In this document: piece after piece, positions 1-6,291 of the stretch
How positions within the stretch are numbered: the stretch's first letter is position 1
Layout of the letters: every line of letters starts with the position of its first letter
DNA from: Acidobacteriota bacterium
GTDB taxonomy: Bacteria > Acidobacteriota > Vicinamibacteria > Vicinamibacterales > CAVVIG01
Length of the DNA: 6,291 bases
Direction of reading: 5' to 3'
Assembly (NCBI GenBank): GCA_003222555.1
Contig: QHWL01000393.1
Span: 1 to 6,291, forward strand
Made by a program: the position numbers and the translations under genes
Notes under the pieces: generated by a model
Told to the model about the DNA's origin: nothing
The model's input: the letters and a program-made list of their open reading frames with translations, nothing else
Database searches by the model: none

Positions 1-1
1 T

Positions 2-526
2 CGGGCGGCGCTCGATGCGGTGGTCGACGCCTACGAGACCAAGATAGGCCCGCGCAACGGAGCGCGGGTCGTCGCCCGCGCCTGGGTCGATCCGGCGTAC
101 AGAAAACGCCTGATCGCCGACGCCAGCTCCGCGATTGCTGAACTCGGGTATGTTGGCGGTCAGGGCGAGGACATGGTGGTGCTCGAGAATTCTCCCAAGG
201 TCCACAACCTCGTCGTGTGTACCCTGTGCTCGTGCTATCCGTGGCCGATCCTCGGTCTCCCTCCGGTTTGGTACAAATCTGCGCCCTATCGTTCGCGTGC
301 CGTGATCGATCCGCGCGGGGTGCTGCGCGAATTCGGGCTCGAGTTGGACGACGACGTGCAGGTACGTGTGTGGGACAGCACCGCCGAGGTGCGTTATCTG
401 GTCCTGCCGGAACGGCCCGCCGGGAGCGAGAACATGAATGAGGACGCGCTTACGGCGCTGGTCACGCGCGACTCGATGGTCGGCGTGGCGAAGGTGACGT
501 TGTCGCCGGCTGGGGGCGCGGCATGA
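2..526 (+). CDS. nthA: Nitrile hydratase alpha subunit, cobalt type (5' partial)
   Basis: This is the catalytic metal-binding subunit of nitrile hydratase, which converts nitriles to amides in the cytoplasm as an alpha/beta heterodimer or heterotetramer. The reading frame is open from base 2, and family proteins have roughly 30 more residues at the N-terminus, so the gene begins upstream of the window; the GTG at 20 is not a credible start. The frame shows [18 protein letters not shown], then the claw motif [11 protein letters not shown] with cysteines at codons 218, 227 and 233. It continues with the family block [16 protein letters not shown] and ends near [16 protein letters not shown]. 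Thr in VCTLCSC is typical of cobalt enzymes, whereas iron enzymes usually have VCSLCSC. Thiocyanate hydrolase gamma subunits share this motif, but the following full-length, unsplit beta gene argues for nitrile hydratase. The stop overlaps the beta start (ATGA), implying translational coupling. Confidence 0.95.
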   Translation, partial: RAALDAVVDAYETKIGPRNGARVVARAWVDPAYRKRLIADASSAIAELGYVGGQGEDMVVLENSPKVHNLVVCTLCSCYPWPILGLPPVWYKSAPYRSRAVIDPRGVLREFGLELDDDVQVRVWDSTAEVRYLVLPERPAGSENMNEDALTALVTRDSMVGVAKVTLSPAGGAA

Positions 527-1185
527 ACGGCGTCCACGACATGGGTGGCATGCACGGCATGGGTTCCATCGAACACGAGAAGAACGAGCCCGTCTTTCAC
601 GCTGCCTGGGAGGCGCGGATCTATGCGCTGACTCGCGTGTTGAGGGCTGGCGGAGGCAAGGGGAATCTCGATGCGTCGCGTCATGGGATTGAGGTTCTGC
701 CACCGGCCGAGTACCTGCGCATGAGCTATTACGAACGATGGGTGGCGCGCATGGTCGGGCAGCTCGTGAGCACCGGACTTGCCACAGCGGCGGAGGTCGA
801 GAGCGGCCAGCCGGCGCCGGGTTCGGCGAAGGCCCTTCCGGCGCTCACGGCGGCGATGGTCCCCGAGATGATCGCCAGGCGGAACTCGGCGAGGCGCAAC
901 GTGCCGGCGACGCCTCATTTCAAAGTCGGCCAGCGCGTTCGCGCACGCAACATCAATCCAGCGGGTCACACGCGCTTGCCACGATACGCGCGCGGAAAGG
1001 TCGGCGTCGTCGTCCGGGATCACGGTGTCTTCGTGTTCCCCGATACGAATGCGCATTTCCTCGGCGAGAAACCGCAACACCTCTACTCGGTGCGGTTCAC
1101 TGGTCGCGAGTTATGGGGCGAGAACGCGTCGCGACGCGACGTCATTCATCTCGACATGTGGGACGACTATCTTGAGCGCGCGTGA
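523..1185 (+). CDS. nthB: Nitrile hydratase beta subunit
   Basis: This 220-residue protein is the structural partner of the alpha subunit; it helps form the active-site pocket and positions the metal claw. The start is the ATG of the ATGA overlap with alpha, giving the family N-terminus [14 protein letters not shown]. It is followed by [15 protein letters not shown] (about residues 22-36) and the YYERW motif with Arg72. In the family, an Arg in this motif contacts the modified claw cysteines. The C-terminal barrel-like domain begins near residue 126 ([19 protein letters not shown], then [10 protein letters not shown]). It contains Arg151 and Arg154, one of which is probably the second claw-contacting Arg. 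The protein ends with [12 protein letters not shown]. Length is normal for cobalt-type beta subunits and no key block is missing. The gene lies between alpha and the accessory gene in the usual order for many nitrile hydratase operons. Confidence 0.95.
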   Translation: MNGVHDMGGMHGMGSIEHEKNEPVFHAAWEARIYALTRVLRAGGGKGNLDASRHGIEVLPPAEYLRMSYYERWVARMVGQLVSTGLATAAEVESGQPAPGSAKALPALTAAMVPEMIARRNSARRNVPATPHFKVGQRVRARNINPAGHTRLPRYARGKVGVVVRDHGVFVFPDTNAHFLGEKPQHLYSVRFTGRELWGENASRRDVIHLDMWDDYLERA

Positions 1186-1570
1186 TCGAACTCCCGATCC
1201 ACAGGCGCTCGCGGCGCTGCCGCAGCTTCCGCGCGACGAAGGCGGCCCGGTATTCGCCGAGCCCTGGCAAGCCCAGGCGTTCGCGCTCGCCGTCAAGCTC
1301 TCCGAGGAGGGTCACTTCACGTGGAAGGAATGGGCCGCGACGCTTGCAGGCGAACTCGAGGCGGCCGCCAAGCGCGGTGAGCCAGACGATGGATCGCACT
1401 ATTACGACCATTGGCTGGCCGCGCTCGAGCACCTCGTGCAGGCGAAGGGACTGCTCGATCGCACCGCGCTCGTCGAGCGCAAGGAAGCGTGGGCCGATGC
1501 GTACCGCCACACGCCGCACGGCAAACCGATCGAGCTTCGCTCGGCTCCCGTTCCGGACGGCGACCTGTGA
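1172..1570 (+). CDS. Nitrile hydratase accessory (activator) protein
   Basis: This small protein of about 132 residues belongs to the nitrile hydratase accessory family, whose members help make holo-enzyme by carrying the alpha subunit during metal insertion. Visible family features are LPRDEGGPVFAEPWQAQAFAL, then HFTWKEWAATLAGEL, SHYYDHWLAALEHLV and the C-terminal TPHGKPIEL. The layout parallels the N-terminal half of the beta subunit (EPVF..W.A..AL, later YYERW), but the claw-contacting Arg is replaced by His in YYDHW. No ATG or GTG sits at a sensible place. The ATG codons at 1025 and 1049 lie deep inside beta, so TTG 1172 is chosen; it gives a 14-base overlap with beta. The Shine-Dalgarno sequence is weak, so translation probably depends on coupling to beta. 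Function is firm; the exact start is moderate. Confidence 0.88.
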   Translation: MSARDRTPDPQALAALPQLPRDEGGPVFAEPWQAQAFALAVKLSEEGHFTWKEWAATLAGELEAAAKRGEPDDGSHYYDHWLAALEHLVQAKGLLDRTALVERKEAWADAYRHTPHGKPIELRSAPVPDGDL

Positions 1571-1604
1571 AAAATACGACGTTTGAACGCAGCCGCCTTC
1601 GCGC

Positions 1605-1725
1605 CGGAAGCGCTTCCGCGATCGCTGAAGCTTCGGCGGACCGCCGGGGTCCCCAACGCGGCAGCCGCGTTGGGGTGGCCTGCCGTAGCCTTGGCGGAGG
1701 CTGGTCGGCGAGCCTCGCCGAAGCT
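1605..1725. repeat. Palindrome-rich intergenic repeat element
   Basis: A run of inverted repeats follows the nitrile hydratase operon. CGGAAGCGCTTCCG (1605-1618) is a perfect palindrome. CCCCAACGCGGC (1651-1662) pairs perfectly with GCCGCGTTGGGG (1664-1675). TCGGCGA (1705-1711) pairs with TCGCCGA (1715-1721). An outer pair, AGCTTCGGCG (1629-1638) and CGCCGAAGCT (1716-1725), brackets about 97 bp. None of the hairpins is followed by a T run, so this is not a classic intrinsic terminator. The nested arrangement resembles non-coding interspersed repeats of the REP/MITE kind; copy number cannot be judged from one window. The open frame from 1583 to 1822 that crosses this block looks like translated repeat, not a gene. 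Confidence 0.7.
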
Positions 1726-1741
1726 CGGGGAGAACTACGCC

Positions 1742-1820
1742 CAGCAGAGGCGGGAGCTCGCAGAGCACGCTGAGAAATCCTTAGGCATTTCTTCTCTGCG
1801 GCCTTGGCGATCTCTGCGTT
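1742..1820. repeat. CTCTGCG/CGCAGAG intergenic repeat block
   Basis: This second repeat-like block directly follows the palindrome-rich element. CGCAGAG (1759-1765) faces CTCTGCG (1794-1800), and a further CTCTGCG occurs at 1812-1818, 18 bases after the previous one. Inside the hairpin, GAAAT (1774-1778) pairs with ATTTC (1787-1791). On the minus strand the sequence begins CAACGCAGAGATCGCC, which resembles a CGCAGAG-rich intergenic repeat seen in many GC-rich bacterial genomes. That identification is from memory and unverified. The remaining stretch to 1931 holds no gene I can support, only the leader and ribosome binding site of the next gene. Confidence 0.55.
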
Positions 1821-1919
1821 GAATGTGATTTGTTCACAATCTCCGAAGGCCCGCACTACCACGGGCTTGTTGAAATCGTTGCCATTGTAAACTGAAGGGT
1901 ACGCCCCGCGGTCGCTTGC

Positions 1920-1925
1920 AGGAGA
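1920..1925 (+). promoter_or_regulatory. Ribosome binding site of the M28 peptidase
   Basis: AGGAGA lies six bases before ATG 1932 and supports that start. A weak promoter-like pair, TTGTTG (1867-1872) and TAAACT (1888-1893), lies upstream with a 15-base spacer. The spacer is shorter than ideal, so I do not call it as a promoter. Confidence 0.7.
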
Positions 1926-1931
1926 TCCAGC

Positions 1932-3521
<1,590 letters not shown>

Positions 3522-3533
3522 GTGCGATACCGC

Positions 3534-3602
3534 AATTTACAATTTACAATTCGTAATAAACAAAGAGAAGCGAAGCTCTTTGTAACTTGTAAATTGTAAA
3601 TT
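3534..3602. repeat. AT-rich inverted repeat between peptidase and hydrolase genes
   Basis: A 16-bp left arm, AATTTACAATTTACAA (3534-3549), is matched perfectly in inverted orientation by TTGTAAATTGTAAATT (3587-3602). An inner pair, ACAAAGAG (3560-3567) and CTCTTTGT (3576-3583), has an eight-base loop. Each outer arm is itself a 7-bp tandem (AATTTAC twice). The whole fills most of the 96-base gap and is far richer in A and T than its surroundings. It may be a small mobile-like repeat or a bidirectional transcription stop. There is no clean T run after the stem, so a terminator role is only possible. Confidence 0.8.
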
Positions 3603-3617
3603 TCCGGCGAGGGAAGT

Positions 3618-4880
3618 ATGAAACATCTGTTTGCAGCGCGAAGAGTCAGACGTTCGATCGCGCTCGACGCGGCAGCGTTCTATGTTGTGGCTGCATGCGC
3701 TGTGGCCAGTCTCGCCGCCCGGCAGACGCCCGCGAAGCCGGCTGCGCCGAAGACGCGGTCTTCGGCTGCAGCCAAGAAGGCCCCAATGGTGATCGTTGAG
3801 AATAAGCCGGCTGCGCCGAAGACGCGGGCTTCGGCTGCAGCCAAAAAGGCCCCAATGGTGATCGTTGAGAATGGCGCGCGTCCATTCGGCGGGAAGGTGG
3901 TCGGCGATCCGGCCAAGGGATCGATCGCCTGTGATCACGGCTACGTCGAGTGGCAGGTCCCGCAAAATCCGCGCAAGTTCCCGTTCCTGATGATTCACGC
4001 CAGCAGCACGAAAACGTGGCAAACCACCTTCGACGGCCGGGATGGCTTCCAGAACATCTTTCTCCGCCGCGGCTATTCCGTGTACATGACCGATCTACCG
4101 CAAACGGGCCGGGCAGGCCAGAGCTGCCGGCAGTACGGTCCCTACATGCCTCGGGCCGACAACGACCAGGCATCGTTCACGACCTGGCGGATCGGCACGT
4201 GGCTCCCGGGGGAGCCGGCGCCGACCTTCTATCCCGGAGTGCAGTTTGCCAATGACAAAAGGGCCCTGGATCAATTCTTCCGGATCCAATATCCGGAATT
4301 CAACGCGCCGGAGAACGAGCAGATCGAGACGGATGCTCTAGCCGTGCTGGCAAAAGAGATTGGTCCGTCCATCGTCCTCACCCATTCTTCAACCGGCATT
4401 CGCGGCTGGATTTTCGGCACCAAGGCTCCCGGCAATATCGCGGCAATCGTGTCGTACGAGCCCGGCACCGCGGTGTTCCCGGAGGACGAAGCGCCACCGC
4501 AGATCCCGAGGGCTGACGGGATGAAGGTGGACGCGGGAAACACCATTCCGATGGCCGCGTTCATGAACCTGACGAGGATGCCGATCCAGATCGTCTGGGG
4601 CGACTACATTCCGTCGAAGATGGACCCGAAGAACGTCGGGCCCCTTCTGACGCTGGACGGCCGGCGGATCAACGTCATCAAGTCGAAACTGATGGCGGAA
4701 GCGATCAATCGCCACGGAGGCCATGCGGAGGTGGTGATGCTGCCGGAGATTGGGATTACCGGCAATACCCACTTCATCATGTCGGATCTGAACAACGTCC
4801 AGATCGCGGACCTGCTGTCGCAGTTTCTCAAGAAGAACGGGCTCGACCAGTACCCGGCGGCGCGAGCGAGCCAGCGATGA
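3618..4880 (+). CDS. Exported alpha/beta hydrolase with N-terminal tandem repeat
   Basis: This 420-residue alpha/beta-fold hydrolase, probably an esterase-like enzyme of unknown substrate, is predicted to be exported. The N-terminus is long and basic, followed by a hydrophobic stretch (about residues 18-34). Cleavage after Ala34 is plausible; VAAC ending at Cys27 could instead be a lipobox. Residues 40-85 are two copies of a 23-residue Ala/Lys/Pro-rich unit. The hydrolase domain starts near residue 90, with HASSTKTWQTTFDGRDGF and VYMTDLPQTGRAG. The likely triad is Ser257 in THSSTG, Asp329 in WGDYIP and His385 in GNTHFIMSDLNN. The elbow has Thr where the usual GxSxG glycines stand. The start is supported by GAGGGAAG at 3609-3616. 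The AT-rich inverted repeat separates it from the peptidase gene, so no operon is evident. Confidence 0.85.
   Translation: MKHLFAARRVRRSIALDAAAFYVVAACAVASLAARQTPAKPAAPKTRSSAAAKKAPMVIVENKPAAPKTRASAAAKKAPMVIVENGARPFGGKVVGDPAKGSIACDHGYVEWQVPQNPRKFPFLMIHASSTKTWQTTFDGRDGFQNIFLRRGYSVYMTDLPQTGRAGQSCRQYGPYMPRADNDQASFTTWRIGTWLPGEPAPTFYPGVQFANDKRALDQFFRIQYPEFNAPENEQIETDALAVLAKEIGPSIVLTHSSTGIRGWIFGTKAPGNIAAIVSYEPGTAVFPEDEAPPQIPRADGMKVDAGNTIPMAAFMNLTRMPIQIVWGDYIPSKMDPKNVGPLLTLDGRRINVIKSKLMAEAINRHGGHAEVVMLPEIGITGNTHFIMSDLNNVQIADLLSQFLKKNGLDQYPAARASQR
3735..3872 (+). repeat. In-frame 69-bp tandem duplication inside the hydrolase gene
   Basis: Copy 1 (3735-3803) and copy 2 (3804-3872) differ at only two positions: T3759 versus G3828 (Ser to Ala) and G3776 versus A3845 (silent, Lys). 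Each copy encodes 23 residues beginning KPAAPKTR and ending KKAPMVIVEN. The length is a multiple of three, so the frame is kept. The repeat lies in a linker between the export signal and the catalytic domain, where extra length is likely tolerated. Confidence 0.95.
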
Positions 4881-4952
4881 CCGGTCGTTGATGGTCACCA
4901 ATCCTGATAAGAGCCCTGGCCCGGTGAGATGCGAGGGAGTGGCCTCCTCGTA

Positions 4953-4970
4953 CATAATGTCCATAATGTC
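4953..4970 (+). repeat. Two tandem CATAATGTC units upstream of a secreted-protein gene
   Basis: CATAATGTC occurs twice head to tail, 33-56 bases upstream of ATG 5009. Each unit contains CATAAT, which resembles a -10 element, but I see no convincing -35 at the right distance. It may mark the promoter of the downstream cluster, or be a chance short duplication. The rest of the 4881-5008 gap shows no gene or terminator I can support. Confidence 0.5.
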
Positions 4971-4995
4971 GAAAGGTTCAAGGGCGTGTTGCGGC

Positions 4996-5002
4996 CGGGA
5001 GG
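4996..5002 (+). promoter_or_regulatory. Ribosome binding site that decides the start at 5009
   Basis: CGGGAGG ends directly against ATG 5003, leaving no spacer for that codon. The second in-frame ATG at 5009 lies six bases downstream, an ideal distance. The internal ATG also gives a compact signal peptide beginning MRRL. I therefore prefer 5009. Confidence 0.65.
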
Positions 5003-5008
5003 ATGTCA

Positions 5009-5485
5009 ATGCGTAGGCTAATCGTGGTCACCGCGGCAGCGATATTGGTCGGGACCAGCGCGGGAGCTCAGCAGCCGGCCGCCCCGAGCTGTACGCCGAG
5101 CGGCTACGCTCCTCCGATGTATGGGGTATTCGGCCAGAACGGCGGAGGTGGCCAGACCTCCTACGAAATCGCAAGCCCGTGCATTCCCAAGGAAGTGCGG
5201 GACGCAGCCGAAGCGATCGGGATGGGACGCAACAGGCCGCTCGGTGTCAAGAACGTCATCACGGTCATGTTTTCCGCCCAGGGCACCCTTGCCGGACCGG
5301 GCTCCGGCATGGACAAGCTGACCAAGGCAGATTTCCAGATTAGCTACGTCGTGCCTGCCATGCGACTGGCCCTCGAGGGGAGCCGCTCCGATGGCAAGCC
5401 TCTGAAGGAGATTCGCGTGTTCGCAGATACCTACGCCTGGAACGAGGCGAAGGAGGGGATGGGCGCGCCGAGCGCGCGCCCCTGA
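5009..5485 (+). CDS. Secreted protein of unknown function, N-terminal part (frame disrupted)
   Basis: This is a 158-residue open frame whose product I cannot name. It has a clear signal peptide (MRRLIVVTAAAILVGTSAGA, likely cleaved after Ala20). Two cysteines of the mature part, Cys28 and Cys58, could form a disulfide; they bracket a Gly-rich GQNGGGGQ stretch. The middle (VKNVITVMFSAQGTLAG, later YVVPAMRLALEG) resembles a family of exported Acidobacteriota proteins with a beta-rich fold, by recollection only. The frame ends soon after TYAWNEAKEGMGAPSARP. The next frame continues at once with LIKLTPFGALWSVIDAEG and runs to NPYVVFPVP, the typical end of such proteins. So this is probably only the first half of one gene of about 282 residues. 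ATG 5009 is favoured over ATG 5003 by the Shine-Dalgarno spacing. Confidence 0.75.
   Translation: MRRLIVVTAAAILVGTSAGAQQPAAPSCTPSGYAPPMYGVFGQNGGGGQTSYEIASPCIPKEVRDAAEAIGMGRNRPLGVKNVITVMFSAQGTLAGPGSGMDKLTKADFQISYVVPAMRLALEGSRSDGKPLKEIRVFADTYAWNEAKEGMGAPSARP
5479..5482 (+). other. Probable frame disruption at a CCCC run
   Basis: The upstream frame reads GCG CGC CCC TGA, stopping at 5483-5485. Adding one C to the CCCC run would give CGC CCC CTG ATC and join the two open frames as GAPSARPLIKLTPFGALW. The change could be a real deletion, a homopolymer error, or ribosomal slippage. The two frames overlap without stops for some distance upstream, so the exact site is not certain. The family-like GMGA text in the first frame argues for a site after about 5470. 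Confidence 0.65.
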
Positions 5486-5856
5486 TCAAACTGACGCCGT
5501 TCGGCGCGCTCTGGTCGGTGATCGACGCGGAAGGCCACGCCGTGGTCAGCACCGTCGATGGCAAGACTGTGCTCGCTGGCGTTTCTCCTTATGACGGCAT
5601 GGAAGTGACGACCACCCTCGACAAGGAACATCGGCCTGAACTCGTGACCGTGAAGGCCAACGGCCACGTGTACGGGGCAACCTTCGCCGATTATCGCGAC
5701 ACTTGGGAGCCGGCCTACCTCGTCATTTTCCCGAGCCAAATCAGCTGGACCATCGATGGACGCCCCCTCGCTGATCTAAAGGTGACGGCCTTCAAGTCGA
5801 ATCCCTACGTCGTATTTCCTGTGCCCGCAGTCGTTCGTCAAACGGTGTCCAAGTAA
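5482..5856 (+). CDS. Secreted protein of unknown function, C-terminal part (frame disrupted)
   Basis: This open frame of about 124 residues continues the preceding secreted protein in the -1 frame. It reads LIKLTPFGALWSVIDAEGHA, then GKTVLAGVSPYDGMEVTTTL, a strand-rich segment with FADYRDTWEPAYLVIFPSQI, and ends NPYVVFPVPAVVRQTVSK. It has no ATG and no ribosome binding site. The first conventional start is GTG 5518, which lacks a Shine-Dalgarno and would discard the well-formed LIKLTPFGALW segment. It also has no signal peptide of its own although it looks like part of an exported protein. The coordinates therefore mark a coding fragment, not an independent gene. It ends 16 bases before the DUF6152 gene, suggesting one transcript. 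Function is unknown. Confidence 0.65.
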   Translation: MIKLTPFGALWSVIDAEGHAVVSTVDGKTVLAGVSPYDGMEVTTTLDKEHRPELVTVKANGHVYGATFADYRDTWEPAYLVIFPSQISWTIDGRPLADLKVTAFKSNPYVVFPVPAVVRQTVSK

Positions 5857-5872
5857 AATTCGGGAGGCGGAA

Positions 5873-6259
5873 ATGGTCAAGAGAACCCTGTTGGCATCTA
5901 TCGTGTCCCTAACTTTTTTCGCTGTGGCCGCGCCTGCAATCGCCCATCACTCGGCAAACGCACAGTTCGACACGTACAAGGAATTCATCCTTACCGGCGT
6001 CCTCACGAAGCTCGAGGAGATGAACCCTCACTCCCGGTGGCACGTCGACGTCAAAGCGGATGACGGAACGGTCACGTCCTGGGAATTGGAAGGCGTAAGT
6101 CCCAACAGCCTCCGGAGGGCGGGCGTGAGAGTCAAGGACGACCTGAAGATCGGCGGAACGTACAGCTTCACGGTTGCCCCCTCCAAGGACGGATCCCATC
6201 TCGCCTTTCTCAAGGCGATAACCATCGACGGCCGCTTGGTTCAAATGGTCGCGCTCTAG
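5873..6259 (+). CDS. Exported DUF6152 family protein
   Basis: This 128-residue protein matches the DUF6152 pattern: signal peptide, then AHHS with an FD a few residues on, LTGVLTKLEEMNPHSRW, WELEGVSPNSLRRAGV, and a final strand-rich segment with PSKDGSHLAFLKAITIDG. No function is established for this family to my knowledge. The signal peptide (MVKRTLLASIVSLTFFAVAAPAIA) is predicted to be cleaved after Ala24, so the mature chain would begin His25-His26-Ser. Other histidines are His53 in NPH and His57. It is probably periplasmic and rich in beta strands. The start is supported by GGGAGG (5862-5867) five bases before the ATG. It lies 16 bases after the split secreted protein and just before another gene start, so it is likely part of a small operon of exported proteins. 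Confidence 0.88.
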   Translation: MVKRTLLASIVSLTFFAVAAPAIAHHSANAQFDTYKEFILTGVLTKLEEMNPHSRWHVDVKADDGTVTSWELEGVSPNSLRRAGVRVKDDLKIGGTYSFTVAPSKDGSHLAFLKAITIDGRLVQMVAL

Positions 6260-6274
6260 TCCGAGGAGATGGTC

Positions 6275-6291
6275 GTGAGAAAGAACATCTG
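6275..6291 (+). CDS. Start of a downstream gene (3' partial)
   Basis: GAGGAG at 6263-6268 is followed immediately by ATG 6269 and, six bases later, by in-frame GTG 6275. The spacing favours GTG, giving a product beginning MRKNI; ATG 6269 would give MVVRKNI. The positively charged start fits another exported protein, but only a few codons are visible and the product cannot be named. It begins 15 bases after the DUF6152 stop, consistent with an operon. Confidence 0.5.

Noticed and set aside
20..22. GTG 20 as the start of the nitrile hydratase alpha gene
   Set aside because: The upstream codons remain open and read like family sequence, and the family has more N-terminal residues; the gene is cut by the window edge.
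215..238. Thiocyanate hydrolase gamma subunit instead of nitrile hydratase alpha
   Set aside because: The claw motif is shared, but the partner here is an unsplit 220-residue beta and not separate alpha and beta genes as in thiocyanate hydrolase.
394..1080. A 228-residue minus-strand open frame
   Set aside because: It is antisense to the well-supported nitrile hydratase alpha and beta genes and has no family resemblance.
1182..1586. A + strand open frame with a GTG start overlapping the accessory gene
   Set aside because: Its translation is Arg/Ser-rich noise, while the neighbouring frame shows clear accessory-protein motifs.
1651..1675. Intrinsic terminator for the nitrile hydratase operon
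   Set aside because: The hairpin is strong and perfect, but the sequence after it is TGGCC with no T run, so a Rho-independent terminator is not supported.
1583..1822. A 79-residue + strand open frame between the accessory and peptidase genes
   Set aside because: It runs through the palindromic and CTCTGCG repeats, has no ribosome binding site and shows no recognisable domain; it is best read as translated repeat.
1867..1893. Promoter TTGTTG / TAAACT before the peptidase gene
   Set aside because: The spacer is only 15 bases and both hexamers are imperfect; too weak to annotate.
4389..5009. A 206-residue minus-strand open frame over the hydrolase gene
   Set aside because: It is antisense to a clear alpha/beta hydrolase and has no supporting motif.
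5911..5916. T-run in the DUF6152 signal peptide region as a terminator
   Set aside because: No stem precedes it and it lies inside a well-supported coding sequence.

Overview
This GC-rich window looks like bacterial chromosome from an Acidobacteriota-type organism, possibly class Vicinamibacteria. That placement is an inference. It rests on the GC-biased codon use, a secreted M28 peptidase, a DUF6152 protein, a secreted family ending in NPYVVFPVP, and interspersed palindromic and CTCTGCG-type intergenic repeats. There is no rRNA or other phylogenetic marker to confirm it. All supported genes lie on the + strand.

Region 1 (about 2-1570) is a compact nitrile hydratase operon. It holds the alpha subunit (5' end outside the window), the beta subunit, and a small accessory/activator protein. 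Alpha and beta share an ATGA overlap. Beta and the accessory gene overlap by about 14 bases if the accessory gene starts at TTG 1172. The VCTLCSC claw in alpha points to a cobalt-type (non-corrin Co) enzyme, which hydrates nitriles to amides in the cytoplasm. The accessory protein resembles the N-terminal part of beta, as expected for the chaperones that deliver the metal-loaded alpha subunit.

Region 2 (1571-1931) has no believable gene. It contains a palindrome-rich repeat block (about 1605-1725) followed by a CTCTGCG/CGCAGAG repeat block (about 1742-1820), then a short leader with a good ribosome binding site for the next gene.

Region 3 (1932-4880) encodes two exported hydrolases. The first is a complete M28-family zinc peptidase with all expected metal ligands. 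The second is an alpha/beta hydrolase with a non-canonical nucleophile elbow and an almost perfect 69-bp tandem duplication near its N-terminus. An AT-rich inverted repeat (3534-3602) fills the gap between them.

Region 4 (4881-6291) is a cluster of small exported proteins. A secreted protein of unknown function appears split by a -1 frame disruption near a CCCC run (5479-5482), leaving N- and C-terminal fragments. It is followed by a DUF6152 protein whose predicted mature form begins with His-His, and by the first codons of another gene. In two places here the ribosome binding site favours an internal start over the first ATG.

I see no CRISPR array, tRNA, rRNA, transposase, phage gene or defence system. 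The points most worth a second look are the frameshifted secreted gene, the in-frame tandem duplication, the predicted N-terminal His of the DUF6152 protein, and the intergenic repeat families.
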